Shown one piece after another: positions 1 through 8,501 of a stretch of 64,000 nt of DNA; positions within the stretch are counted from its first letter, which is position 1, and every line of letters begins with the position of its first letter. This stretch comes from Dyadobacter endophyticus. Its GTDB lineage: Bacteria > Bacteroidota > Bacteroidia > Cytophagales > Spirosomataceae. The stretch covers positions 1,984,426 to 2,048,425 of the forward strand of contig NZ_BMIA01000001.1 of the NCBI RefSeq assembly GCF_014641595.1. The letters run 5' to 3'. The position numbers and the translations under genes were made by a program. The notes beneath the pieces were generated by a model. That model made no database searches and was not told the DNA's origin. It saw nothing but the letters and a program-made list of their open reading frames with translations.

Positions 1-1
1 C

Positions 2-232
2 CTCCGACACGAATTGGGGACGAAACAAATAAATGTTTCACAAAACACTGCCCTTGAAATACGAATGCTCTGGGATGACCGGGATGTGCTTTACAGTGCT
101 CTAAATGGCCGGAAAAGTCGTTTCCAGTCCGACAGTCTCATCAAGCTGGAAAGGTTGATCGACCGCCAGGCATCCTTACCAACCGTTCTCAGGGAAATTG
201 AACGAATTGAAAGAATCAATGATACAGACTAG
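2..232 (+). CDS. C-terminal end of an unidentified protein (partial)
   Basis: The reading frame is open to the left window edge, so this is probably the tail of a longer gene; a TTG at 14 could also be a start. The visible part is 70-odd residues, charged and probably helical, rich in Arg, Glu, Leu and Ile, ending in an ERIERIND-type segment. There are no Cys, signal or membrane segments. I do not recognise the family. The stop is 11 bases before the metallophosphoesterase start at 244, so the two may share a transcript. Confidence covers only that this is coding. Confidence 0.45.
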   Translation, partial: LRHELGTKQINVSQNTALEIRMLWDDRDVLYSALNGRKSRFQSDSLIKLERLIDRQASLPTVLREIERIERINDTD

Positions 233-243
233 CCATCGAAGCC

Positions 244-1089
244 ATGAAAAACAAAAGGAATGTTCTCAAACTACTGCACAATGCCAAACAATACCTGACC
301 ACGCTGGCCTTCCTGTCCCTGCTCGCACTCCTGACTTCCTGCGACCAATTCGAATTCAGCCCCAACCAGTCGTTCGACCATTCGAGCCCATCCAACCTGA
401 ATGCGCAAAATCTCGCCCGGCTCCGGCAAAACGCAGAAGATGACACCGTGACGATTGTCTTTGCCGGTGACACCCAGCGATGGTATGACGAGCAGGAAAG
501 GTTTGTCAAAAAGGTAAACAGCCTCACGAACGTCGACCTCGTACTGCTGGCTGGCGATATTTCGGATTTTGGGTTATTGCAAGAATTTAAATGGGTTCAA
601 AAGCGGCTTTCCGCTTTACGCGCGCCTTATTTCGGTATAATAGGCAATCACGACATGGTGGCTAACGGCAGGCAAATCTTCCGGCAAATGTTCGGGCCGT
701 TGAACTATTCATTTGTGTACGGGGGCATCAAATTCATCGCGCACAATACCAACGGACTGGAAGCTCCGGGTGAAAATATCCCCGACCTGGGCTGGCTCTC
801 ACGCGAACTGAGGAACATGGAGGGTGCTTCGTATATGGTTACCGTTTCGCATGTACCTCCCTTCAATGCGCTGGAATTCGGCCCCGCTGCAGTGAAACCG
901 TACACCGATTTGCTGCGAAATGCTCCCAATTTGCTACTCTCCCTACACGGCCATGTTCATCTGCACCAGGACTTTTATCCGTTCGGCGATAGGGTGCACT
1001 ATATCACGAGTTTTTCTTTCAAACAAAGCGCATTTGTCCTACTCCAAATCGTCGACGGCAAAGTGCTGAAATCCATCATCAACTACTGA
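244..1089 (+). CDS. Metallophosphoesterase, lipoprotein
   Basis: This is a calcineurin-like phosphoesterase of 281 residues. The N-terminus is a basic segment, a hydrophobic stretch and a lipobox ending at Cys33 (LLTSC), so the mature protein should be a lipid-anchored envelope protein. The metal-site blocks are in order: GDTQ (Asp76), AGDISD (Asp105), GNHD (Asn135, His136, Asp137), then SHVPP and a final HGHVH. The set is complete, so it should be an active two-metal hydrolase; the substrate cannot be told from sequence. The next gene (1091) starts one base after its stop, which suggests co-transcription. The start was chosen because the signal peptide follows it directly. Confidence 0.9.
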   Translation: MKNKRNVLKLLHNAKQYLTTLAFLSLLALLTSCDQFEFSPNQSFDHSSPSNLNAQNLARLRQNAEDDTVTIVFAGDTQRWYDEQERFVKKVNSLTNVDLVLLAGDISDFGLLQEFKWVQKRLSALRAPYFGIIGNHDMVANGRQIFRQMFGPLNYSFVYGGIKFIAHNTNGLEAPGENIPDLGWLSRELRNMEGASYMVTVSHVPPFNALEFGPAAVKPYTDLLRNAPNLLLSLHGHVHLHQDFYPFGDRVHYITSFSFKQSAFVLLQIVDGKVLKSIINY

Positions 1090-1090
1090 C

Positions 1091-1672
1091 ATGAAACGAA
1101 TCTTCGCTATCGCGGCGCTCCTCGCAACGGGAGCAGCCAGCAGTTCCTATGCCCAATTCGCCGGGAAACTGGTCCCGGATTTTGCACAAATTCAATATGC
1201 TGGCAGCAACGGCTGGATGGGCGTAGGTGCCGGGTATGCGTTTTTTCACCGGCGTTTGCGCACCCACTTCCAATACGGGTATGTGCCGCCAGCGAAGGGC
1301 GGGCCTTTGCATTTATTCTCCGGCGCGGTTTTTTATCAGCCGGTACGCTTCCAGCTTGGAACCAGGTTCCAGATCAATCCGGTAGACTTTGGGCTTAAAG
1401 GCAGTTATCAATTCGGGAACGACTATTTTTTCAAACTCCCTTCCCGCTACCCGCCCAATTATTACTGGTGGAAACCCGCGTTCCGTCTGCATTTGGCCAC
1501 TGAATCGTCCGTTACTTACAAATTGCCTGCGAACGCGGGACTCCGCACATTCAGCGCTTATCTTGAATTCAACACCAACGATCTGTATATGGTCAGCTAC
1601 TTTTTGAACGCAGGATCGCTGCGGGTCCGGGAAGTAGTGAAGGCCGGGATCGGTGTGCGGCTGGGATTTTAG
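1091..1672 (+). CDS. Secreted, probably outer-membrane beta-barrel protein of unknown function
   Basis: The protein has 193 residues. It begins with a clear type I signal peptide (about 1-21, cleavage after a SYA-Q motif). The rest is a series of alternating aromatic and small-residue strands (FQYGYV, LHLFSGAVFY, FQLGTRFQ, YLEFNTND, AGIGVRLGF) and ends in Phe, as outer-membrane barrels do. No enzyme motif is visible. It lies one base after the metallophosphoesterase stop and is probably its operon partner. The barrel assignment is inference from strand pattern and the C-terminal Phe. Confidence 0.65.
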   Translation: MKRIFAIAALLATGAASSSYAQFAGKLVPDFAQIQYAGSNGWMGVGAGYAFFHRRLRTHFQYGYVPPAKGGPLHLFSGAVFYQPVRFQLGTRFQINPVDFGLKGSYQFGNDYFFKLPSRYPPNYYWWKPAFRLHLATESSVTYKLPANAGLRTFSAYLEFNTNDLYMVSYFLNAGSLRVREVVKAGIGVRLGF

Positions 1673-1745
1673 GCAGGTAGAGACGTCAGTTTCTTGCTTT
1701 ACTATGCAATGGCCCGAATGTGCGTGGCCACTAACCTGCGGACTT

Positions 1746-2633
1746 ATGAAGATCCTGAAAACTCCTGTCGTCTTTTTCAAAACGCTCTGCATTACTGCTG
1801 TCGCTTATTGTTTCGTTCAGACCATTGTTCTCGCACAAACCGCCCGTAAAATAATCCCGCTTTGGGAAAACGGCGCGCCGGGCTTCGAAAACAAGCGCAA
1901 CGAACCCGAGTCGGCTAAGGATTATTGGGTCAAAAACATCCATAACCCGTCCTTGCAAGTGTTTGCACCGCCAGCGGGTAAGGCAAATGGCACTGCGGTG
2001 GTCGTCTGTCCGGGCGGAGGTTTCAGGCTGCTCGTCTACAATGCTGAGGGCGTGCAACCGGCTGAATATCTTGTAAAACTGGGTATTACTGTCTTTGTTT
2101 TAAAATACCGCCTTCCACGCGAAGAAGGTTCGCCCTATTCACTCGAAAAGCACCCGCGCGAGGACGCATTGCGGGCGATCAGGCAAGTACGCAGCCGCGC
2201 GAAGGAATATGGTATCGATCCCGGCCGTGTAGGAATGCTCGGCTTCTCGGCTGGGGGCGAGGTAGTTGCATCGGTGGCATATGTTTCCGGCAAAGGCGAT
2301 GCCAACGCCAAAGACCCTATCGACCGTCTTGATGGAAAGCCGGATTTTCAAATGCTGATCTACCCGGGGCCGCTCGGCATTCCCGAAACCGTCCCCGCCG
2401 ACGCCCCACCTGCATTCCTGCTTGCCGCGAACGACGATCCCTGTTGCGGCGTCACGACGGCCAGTCTGCTCGTCAAATACCGCGAAGCAAAGCGCCCCGT
2501 GGAAGCGCATCTCTACACCAAAGGCGATCACGGTTTCAACATGGGTGACCGCTCCCAGCTCCAAAGCATCAAATCCTGGCCGCAGCGAATGGCCGACTGG
2601 CTGGGAGATAATGGTTATCTAAACTTTCCCTAA
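1746..2633 (+). CDS. Secreted alpha/beta hydrolase, acetyl-xylan-esterase-like
   Basis: The protein has 295 residues from ATG 1746. The frame is open further upstream to 1653, but that part overlaps the previous gene and carries no signal, whereas Met at 1746 starts a signal peptide ending near VLAQ. Fold landmarks are a CPGGGF oxyanion block, a GFSAGGE nucleophile elbow, a late acidic AANDDP segment and the catalytic His in GDHGF. This is the arrangement of bacterial acetyl esterases and BD-FAE-type carbohydrate esterases that strip acetyl groups from plant polysaccharides in the periplasm. The exact substrate is inference; a general lipase/esterase is possible. Confidence 0.85.
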   Translation: MKILKTPVVFFKTLCITAVAYCFVQTIVLAQTARKIIPLWENGAPGFENKRNEPESAKDYWVKNIHNPSLQVFAPPAGKANGTAVVVCPGGGFRLLVYNAEGVQPAEYLVKLGITVFVLKYRLPREEGSPYSLEKHPREDALRAIRQVRSRAKEYGIDPGRVGMLGFSAGGEVVASVAYVSGKGDANAKDPIDRLDGKPDFQMLIYPGPLGIPETVPADAPPAFLLAANDDPCCGVTTASLLVKYREAKRPVEAHLYTKGDHGFNMGDRSQLQSIKSWPQRMADWLGDNGYLNFP

Positions 2634-2645
2634 CTCATCCGATCC

Positions 2646-2821
2646 ATGAAAAATCTCTTCCCATTTATCCTTCGGGCGACTAACACATGATTGTCGAATT
2701 CATCTCAACCGGCACCGCACCCGACAAATCGAAATTTACGCTGCCAATTTGTACCATCTTCACGATCGAAAACGGGAACATCACGCAGGATTTCACGTAT
2801 TACGATAATTTCAGCGAATAG
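2646..2821 (+). pseudogene. Remnant of a SnoaL/NTF2-like protein
   Basis: This non-coding stretch keeps two broken pieces. A short frame from ATG 2646 (MKNLFPF, 14 residues) ends at a stop that overlaps ATG 2687. A second frame, 2687-2821, encodes 44 residues with GTAPD, TLPICTIF, ENGNIT and TYYDNFSE, which resembles the C-terminal half of SnoaL-like/NTF2-fold proteins (strand, IF-x-I-x-x-G-x-I, then YYD). The pieces are in different frames and together are well under half the usual 130 or so residues. I read it as a decayed gene; a chance resemblance is possible because only one block matches. Confidence 0.5.
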
Positions 2822-2959
2822 GTCAGCGGCTCGGTCGTGGACTTCGACAACTTTCTTCGCAGGCCGTGTTACCTTTTTTCAATCCGCGTATAATAAGTGA
2901 ATGCAGACTTGTTTGCCATTCAAAAACCCGATAAGCTTGTTCACTATTAGTAAACTCGC

Positions 2960-3265
2960 ATGTTTAACATCATCACACGCAGGACTTTACTTAAATATTG
3001 TAATCTGTATTCGGCAGCAGCCGATGCACTCAAAGAATGGTATAAAGAACTCGTAACGGCCGATTTGAAGAATTTCAATGAGCTGAAAGCGCTTTATGCG
3101 AATGCCAGTATCATTGGTGACAACCGGATTGTCTTAAACGTACTTGGAAATCATTATCGGCTGATTGTTAGAATCATGTTTGATTATAAAGCTATTCAGA
3201 TCAAATGGTTTGGAACGCATTCCGAGTACGACCGGGTTGACGCTAAAACCATTAAACACAAATAA
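2960..3265 (+). CDS. higB: HigB-family toxin (mRNA interferase)
   Basis: The protein has 101 residues and matches the HigB_toxin family along its length. It has an N-terminal helix region with LKEWYKELVTADLKN, the core NASIIGDNRIVLNVLGNHYRLIV, and the C-terminal IKWFGTHSEYD block, where the conserved His and Tyr sit. Members cleave mRNA at the ribosome. It is toxin-first, followed after 14 bases by the HTH antitoxin at 3280, the usual higBA order. The start at 2960 gives a slightly long N-terminus, so a later start is possible. Confidence 0.88.
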   Translation: MFNIITRRTLLKYCNLYSAAADALKEWYKELVTADLKNFNELKALYANASIIGDNRIVLNVLGNHYRLIVRIMFDYKAIQIKWFGTHSEYDRVDAKTIKHK

Positions 3266-3279
3266 GAAGTTATTCTCCG

Positions 3280-3636
3280 ATGGAATTAAAACCAATCAAA
3301 AACGAAGCTGAATACGATCAACTCCTGGAATGGATTGATAGTCGATTCGATGCTGCGCCGACAACGGACAGCCCGGATGGTAATAAGTTGCAAATTGCTT
3401 TGCTACTGGTTAAGGCTTATGAGGATGAGCATTATCCGATTCCGGCACCGGATCCAATCGATGCAATCAAACTCAAAATGGATGAAAAAGGTCTTAAAAG
3501 TAAGGATTTGGTGGAATGGGTCGGCAGCAAAAGCTATGTTTCGGCTTTGCTAAACCGAAAAAAACCGCTGACGCTGAAATTAGCCAAGCTTTTCCATGAA
3601 AAACTTGGGATTCCAGCACAAGTTCTGCTAGGTTAA
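3280..3636 (+). CDS. higA: HigA-family antitoxin with C-terminal helix-turn-helix
   Basis: The protein has 118 residues. The N-terminal half (about 1-50) is the toxin-neutralising region of this family; the C-terminal half (about 60-118) is an XRE-type HTH (AIKLKMDEKGLKSKDLVEWVG, then SYVSALLNRKKPLTLKLAKLF). It should bind and neutralise the toxin encoded at 2960-3265 and repress the pair. Its stop codon overlaps the stop of the convergent SRPBCC gene (3633-3635 and 3634-3636). No separate promoter is evident in the 14-base gap, so it depends on the toxin transcript. Confidence 0.88.
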   Translation: MELKPIKNEAEYDQLLEWIDSRFDAAPTTDSPDGNKLQIALLLVKAYEDEHYPIPAPDPIDAIKLKMDEKGLKSKDLVEWVGSKSYVSALLNRKKPLTLKLAKLFHEKLGIPAQVLLG

Positions 3637-4064
3637 AACTCCCGCTCCTGATAAGCCAACCCCTTCCCTTTCTCACAATAATCCTTCAAACTGAGCAGGA
3701 ACATGGCCCAGTTGTAGTTGCACCACTGATAGAACTCGGTTAGCTCCCGCCAATTGAAATGCTTTAATACAATGGCAGTAACACCGTCTTTCCTTTCGAA
3801 AAGCTCAAATGATACGCCGGTACCGACCCATTCAGGGTCGGAATGGGTGCAGAGCCATTCAATACGCGTGTTTTCGGTAAGTTCTACGTTCTGCATCAGG
3901 ACCCGGTCGTCGTCACCAAAACCGAAATCACTGATGGCACCGACCTGGTTTTCGACTGTTAAATCTGTCGTCCAAATACTGCCAAGGCCTTTTTGAGTCG
4001 TTAATGCTTCGTATACTTTGTCAATCGGGGCTTTGATGTAATTGATGTGCTCGATCTTTTCCAT
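3633..4064 (-). CDS. SRPBCC (AHSA1/START-like) protein
   Basis: The protein has 143 residues from the ATG at 4064; an upstream in-frame extension is unlikely because the family begins at MEKIEHINYIKAP. Hallmarks are I-x-A-P-x-x-x-V-Y-x-A-L near the N-terminus, GLGSIWT, the G-x-G-x-x-x-x-F-x-L-F-E-like strand and a C-terminal helix with W and YCEKGKG. These proteins form a helix-grip fold that binds hydrophobic ligands. The function here is unknown. It is transcribed in the same direction as the UvrA-like gene upstream of it (98-base gap) and converges on higA with overlapping stops. Confidence 0.8.
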   Translation of the reverse strand: MEKIEHINYIKAPIDKVYEALTTQKGLGSIWTTDLTVENQVGAISDFGFGDDDRVLMQNVELTENTRIEWLCTHSDPEWVGTGVSFELFERKDGVTAIVLKHFNWRELTEFYQWCNYNWAMFLLSLKDYCEKGKGLAYQEREF

Positions 4065-4162
4065 GGTGTTGTCTATTGAGTGGCTGATCGGCAAATCTAG
4101 CAACGGTTGAGATAGTCGGCGTTGGGGAAACGCGCCATTCGAGGGGTTGTTCAAGCCATAAC

Positions 4163-6427
4163 TCATCCAACCGCAACCCCGCCCCGCATATACTCCGCCG
4201 TCAGCGACTCTTTCGATTTCAACAAATCGGCAGGCGTACCTTCAAATAATACCTGGCCTCCCTTATGCCCACCTTCCGGGCCCAGGTCGATGATCCAGTC
4301 GGCGTGCTTCATTACTTCGGTGTTATGCTCAATGACGATCACGGAGTTGCCCTGGTCGACAAGGTGATCGATGATTTCCAGCAAACGGCCGGTGTCCGAC
4401 ATATGCAGACCGGTCGTTGGCTCGTCCATGACGTAAATCGTACCGTTTTTGTGCAACTCACCGGCGAGCTTAATGCGCTGGCATTCACCGCCGGACAAGG
4501 TGCTCAGCGGCTGACCGAGTGTGAGGTAGTTGAGCCCCACCTGGTTCATGGCCGTCAGTTTATGGACAATGTCTTTGGTTTTAAAAAACAGCAAAGCCTC
4601 CTCTACCGGCATGTCCAACACTTCGGTGATCGATTTCCCATTGACCTTATATTCCAGTACCTCAGGTTTGAAACGCTTGCCTTCGCAAGTCTCGCACACT
4701 GTTTTGACGGGTTCCAAAAACGCCAGATCCGTGAATATAAAGCCAAGTCCCTGGCATTCAGGACAGGCACCATCCGAGTTGAAGCTGAACAGCGAGGGGC
4801 TCACCTTATTGGTTTTACCAAACAACTTGCGAATATCGTCCATAATGCCCGTATAAGTCGCCGGATTGGAACGGATCGAGGCGCCTACCGCCGACTGGTC
4901 GATCACTACCGCTCCGGGATGCTGGGAGAGGAAAACACCGTTGATCAACGAACTCTTCCCCGAACCCGCTACGCCCGTTACTACCGTAAAAACGCCCGTA
5001 GGAATGTCCACGGATACATTTTTGAGGTTGTGTCGTTTGGCATTCTTTATTTTCAATGCACCGGTCGGTTCTCGGAACGCGGGTTTGACCTTTAAATCCC
5101 TGTTAATAAATTGGCCCGTAAGCGTTTGGGCGTGCAGAAGGCCCTGGTAGTTGCCAGAATAGACGATTTCGCCACCTCCGCTTCCGGCCTTCGGGCCAAC
5201 GTCAACAATATAATCGGCCACACGAATAACGTCCGGGTCGTGTTCGACGACCAGAATCGTATTACCCTTGTCACGCAGCTTTTGCAGCAACTCATTCAGC
5301 CTGTGTACGTCCCGCGGGTGCAGGCCGATGCTTGGTTCGTCGAAAATGTAAGTGATGTCGATCAGGCTGCTGTTCAGATGCTTTACCATCTTAATCCGCT
5401 GCGATTCACCGCCGGATAGTGTGCCGGTTTCACGGTCGAGGCTCAGGTAACCCAGGCCGATGTCTACCAAATGTTGCAGACGCTCGGTCAGAGTATCGAT
5501 CATCGGTTTCGAAATGGGATCGTGAATCTCTTGGATGATCGTGACCAGTTCCGACACCTCCATAGCCGACATTTCGGCGATATTTCGGCCGCCGATCCGG
5601 CATGCGAGCGCCTTCTCGTTCAGGCGGGCGCCCTTACATGCGGGGCAGTCGCCCATTTTCAGGAAACGCTCGACTTTTTTGACCGTCTTCTCAGAAATTT
5701 CACTGCTATCTTTCTGAATATAAAGCCGGTTGAACTTATCGACCAGCCCTTCATATTTCGTATCGAACACCATTCCATTATAATTGGACTCGTAGGTCCC
5801 CTTTCCGTACAGCAGCGTATGCATTTCCTCATCGGAGTAATCTTCCAGCTTCTTGTCATTATCGAGCATGCCCGAGAAAGTGTAAGCCTTCCAATACCAG
5901 GTTCCCACAGCATATAGCGGAAAGAGAATGGCCCCTTCGTTAAGGGATTTCGTCGGATCCAGAAATTTTTCTAGGTCGATTTCCACCTTTTTGCCCAACC
6001 CATTGCACTCCGGGCACATTCCCGCCGGGTCGTTGAAGGAGAATGCATTGGAAAACCCGGCATGCGGCTGACCGAGGCGCGAGAATAGCAGGCGCAATAC
6101 CGCTGAAATGTCGGTGATAGTGCCCATTGTGGACCGCGAATTGCCTCCCAGGCGCTTCTGATCGATGACAATGGAAGTGGAAAGGTTTTCAATGGCATCG
6201 GCCTCAGGCTGACTGATGCGCGGCAGCCTGTTACGGATAAACATGCTGAAAGTTTCGTTCAGCTGCCGCTGTGCCTCTGCTCCGATCGTGTCAAAAACGA
6301 TGGAAGATTTTCCCGAACCGGAGACGCCGGTGAAGATGGTGATTTTGCGTTTGGGAATGTCGAGTGAAACATTTTTGAGATTGTTTTCCCTTGCTCCGCG
6401 GATGCGGATGTATTCCTGTTGGCTCAT
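4163..6427 (-). CDS. UvrA-type excinuclease ATPase, short class (UvrA2-like)
   Basis: The protein has 754 residues, roughly 190 shorter than housekeeping UvrA (about 940). It has two ABC modules: Walker A GVSGSGKSS at 34-42, zinc-type CPEC and CPAC pairs, signature LSGGESQR, then a second Walker A GVAGSGKSS, CPEC and CETC pairs, signature LSGGECQR and Walker B MDEPTTGLH. The length fits the class of shortened UvrA paralogues (UvrA2/DrrC-like), which lack the UvrB-binding insert and are linked with DNA-lesion or antibiotic tolerance. The genome presumably has a full uvrA elsewhere; this is inference. Confidence 0.9.
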   Translation of the reverse strand: MSQQEYIRIRGARENNLKNVSLDIPKRKITIFTGVSGSGKSSIVFDTIGAEAQRQLNETFSMFIRNRLPRISQPEADAIENLSTSIVIDQKRLGGNSRSTMGTITDISAVLRLLFSRLGQPHAGFSNAFSFNDPAGMCPECNGLGKKVEIDLEKFLDPTKSLNEGAILFPLYAVGTWYWKAYTFSGMLDNDKKLEDYSDEEMHTLLYGKGTYESNYNGMVFDTKYEGLVDKFNRLYIQKDSSEISEKTVKKVERFLKMGDCPACKGARLNEKALACRIGGRNIAEMSAMEVSELVTIIQEIHDPISKPMIDTLTERLQHLVDIGLGYLSLDRETGTLSGGESQRIKMVKHLNSSLIDITYIFDEPSIGLHPRDVHRLNELLQKLRDKGNTILVVEHDPDVIRVADYIVDVGPKAGSGGGEIVYSGNYQGLLHAQTLTGQFINRDLKVKPAFREPTGALKIKNAKRHNLKNVSVDIPTGVFTVVTGVAGSGKSSLINGVFLSQHPGAVVIDQSAVGASIRSNPATYTGIMDDIRKLFGKTNKVSPSLFSFNSDGACPECQGLGFIFTDLAFLEPVKTVCETCEGKRFKPEVLEYKVNGKSITEVLDMPVEEALLFFKTKDIVHKLTAMNQVGLNYLTLGQPLSTLSGGECQRIKLAGELHKNGTIYVMDEPTTGLHMSDTGRLLEIIDHLVDQGNSVIVIEHNTEVMKHADWIIDLGPEGGHKGGQVLFEGTPADLLKSKESLTAEYMRGGVAVG

Positions 6428-6518
6428 GATGATTGATTTGAAGTTGGCTAATAGTCGGGAGGACGTGAAGTATGAAAAGAATTCCTTCCCGCTACAAACA
6501 TAACCAAACGCCTCCCTA

Positions 6519-6929
6519 TCACGACGCGCTTGCCGCTGAAAAAATCCACTGAACTGCGTAACGGTCTGTGAGTGTGGCCCATTGGCCTTTGAGAACCTCG
6601 GGCGAAAGCGGCGCAGTAACCTCCCCTTCTTTCGCCAATTTCTGGAATACCGATTTTAGCTGCCTGGGCGCGGTAATGCTGATCCACAACGAAATACTGT
6701 TCCCCGAAGCTACCCCTTCCTCACCTCCCAGGTCGGACGCGTAGAGCCGGATGTGCTCCGACACCAGGCTTGCATGCAATACCAGCTGCCTGATCTCGTG
6801 GGGGAACCGCTTCCCGCCGGGCGTATCGCCCAGGTAGGTAAAATGCAGTTCGCCGCCGAAGCAAGACTGGTAGAAGCGCATTGCCTCTTTGCAATTGCCG
6901 TTGAATGTAAGGAAGGGGTAAATCGCCAT
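6519..6929 (-). CDS. VOC-family protein, PhnB-like
   Basis: The protein has 136 residues. It starts MAIYPFLTFNGNCKEAMRFY, the PhnB/glyoxalase signature (PYL-x-F-x-G-x-x-x-E-A), followed by FGGEL, and has the late TDRYAVQW block. This is the vicinal-oxygen-chelate fold group sometimes named 3-demethylubiquinone methyltransferase-like. The substrate is unknown. It follows a second VOC gene at 6938 by eight bases, so the pair is probably one operon. C-terminal SAASAS is unusual but short. Confidence 0.82.
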   Translation of the reverse strand: MAIYPFLTFNGNCKEAMRFYQSCFGGELHFTYLGDTPGGKRFPHEIRQLVLHASLVSEHIRLYASDLGGEEGVASGNSISLWISITAPRQLKSVFQKLAKEGEVTAPLSPEVLKGQWATLTDRYAVQWIFSAASAS

Positions 6930-6937
6930 TGGGTATA

Positions 6938-7429
6938 TTATTCGTTGTAAGCGCGTTCCATTTCAGCAATGTCGAGTTTTCGCATGCCCATTACAGCCTG
7001 AAACATCTGCCCGGCCCGCTTTGGGTCACCGCTGGATAACCGCTCGTTCAGCATAGCAGGTACAATTTGCCACGACAACCCGAACTTGTCTTTCAGCCAG
7101 CCGCACTGGCTTTCCTCGCCGCCATCGGAAGTGAGCGCGTTCCAGTAATAGTCGATTTCCTCCTGGTCTTTGCAGGAAACAAAAAACGAAACAGCCTCGG
7201 TGAACTTGAACATCGGCCCGGCGTCGAACAGATGCAATGTCAGTCCGTTGATCTCGATGACGCCCATCATCACCTGGTCGGCCGGCATATGAGTGCCTTC
7301 GCCCCATGTTTTCAGCAATTTGATCTGTGAATTCGGGAAAATGCGGGTGTACAGGTTCATCGCTTCCTCTGCACCGCCATTGTACCAGAGAAACGGTGTA
7401 ATACCTTGTGTCGTTGCTAATTCGCTCAT
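6938..7429 (-). CDS. VOC-family protein, PhnB/3-demethylubiquinone methyltransferase-like
   Basis: The protein has 163 residues with the start of the family, TPFLWYNGGAEEAM, then GPMFKFTEAVSFFVSC, the EIDYYWNALTSDGG block and GWLKDKFGLSWQIVP. The last block is characteristic of this PhnB-like subgroup. It is paralogous in fold but not closely similar to its neighbour at 6519-6929, from which it is separated by eight bases. The role is unknown; VOC proteins of this kind are often small-molecule detoxification or resistance-type proteins. Confidence 0.85.
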   Translation of the reverse strand: MSELATTQGITPFLWYNGGAEEAMNLYTRIFPNSQIKLLKTWGEGTHMPADQVMMGVIEINGLTLHLFDAGPMFKFTEAVSFFVSCKDQEEIDYYWNALTSDGGEESQCGWLKDKFGLSWQIVPAMLNERLSSGDPKRAGQMFQAVMGMRKLDIAEMERAYNE

Positions 7430-7456
7430 TGTTTTGGATGTTGAAAGGTGAATGGT

Positions 7457-8335
7457 TTATTTCAAAAAAGGCAGGATAATTGAAGTAAGTGCCGGCGTAT
7501 CCATCATGAGGGTAACATGTGATTTGCCCGGCAAAATGGCATACTGCGACCGGGGCGGAGCCACTATATCGGCCATCACACCGCCGCCGAATGCCCTGTA
7601 CAATTCCGCTGAATGCTCGAATTCGACCCCATCGTTGTCGCCGTTGATCATCAGGATAGGAAATTTAAGCTTTCTGATCTTTTCAATACCGACATCGAAG
7701 TGCTGATTTTCAAACACCAGCATTTTGGAAATGAATGCATTCCAATGCTTCGGGTCTGGTGCAAATTTGTCGTACTCGGTCTTTAATGGGGTATTTACCA
7801 AAAATTCGGGTTTCAGCATCGCGATCTGATCGCGGGTAGCCTTGGTCCAGCCCTCGGTTTTGTAGGCGGAAGATATGAATATCAGCTTCTTAACCAGCTT
7901 AGGATGTTCCGCCGCCATTTGCAGACCGATCGTCGCGCCGAGGCTGTAACCGAGCACTTCCGTACTGTCTATTTTGAGATAGCCCAGCAATGCAGCGGCG
8001 TCTTCGGCCATGGCCTGATAGGAAATGGGCCTGTCGATGTCGGCAGTATGCCCGTGGCCCTGCATTTCGACGGCGATCACCTGGCGGGTTTTAGCCAGCT
8101 CGGGGATAATCTGGCCCCAATTGAGGCTGATGGTCATAAAACTGCCATGCAGCAATAACAATGGCTGTCCTTGCCCGTGGATTTCATAATACAATTTCAA
8201 TCCGTTTACGGGCGCATAACCTGATTTCAAAGGTTTGGGTGAAGTAATTTCCTGTGCCATAGTTATGCGCGGGGATAGCGCTCCCGACGCGAGCAGCGCG
8301 ATGAATAAAATGGTAGATGTTCGAAAGGCTTTCAT
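7457..8335 (-). CDS. Secreted alpha/beta hydrolase
   Basis: The protein has 292 residues from the ATG at 8335; Met at 8386 only adds a charged stretch before the signal peptide (MKAFRTSTILFIALLASGAL...MAQE). It has the hydrolase core LLLLHGSFM, the nucleophile elbow GYSLGAT, MINGDNDG for the acid and GKSHVTL for the His. The fold is the epoxide-hydrolase/haloperoxidase type. It should act in the periplasm. It ends 27 bases before the VOC gene at 7429, in the same direction. The substrate is unknown. Confidence 0.85.
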   Translation of the reverse strand: MKAFRTSTILFIALLASGALSPRITMAQEITSPKPLKSGYAPVNGLKLYYEIHGQGQPLLLLHGSFMTISLNWGQIIPELAKTRQVIAVEMQGHGHTADIDRPISYQAMAEDAAALLGYLKIDSTEVLGYSLGATIGLQMAAEHPKLVKKLIFISSAYKTEGWTKATRDQIAMLKPEFLVNTPLKTEYDKFAPDPKHWNAFISKMLVFENQHFDVGIEKIRKLKFPILMINGDNDGVEFEHSAELYRAFGGGVMADIVAPPRSQYAILPGKSHVTLMMDTPALTSIILPFLK

Positions 8336-8501
8336 GGGATGGTTGTTTAAGATGAAGTTGGTTTTTAGTTTGCTGATGATTGACATTACAAATTTGGCAG
8401 GTCAGGGAGAAATAAATGGGGTGTAAATACGCCTAACCAAAGGGGTAAAAATGCCAACTGAATATTTTTCTATATTTACGTCATCTAAATCCAAAATCGC
8501 C

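Noticed and set aside
2691..2900. 69-residue plus frame
   Set aside because: It is out of frame with the SnoaL-like remnant and has low-complexity Ser/Arg content.
4265..5095. 276-residue plus-strand frame over the UvrA-like gene
   Set aside because: Antisense to a fully conserved ATPase.
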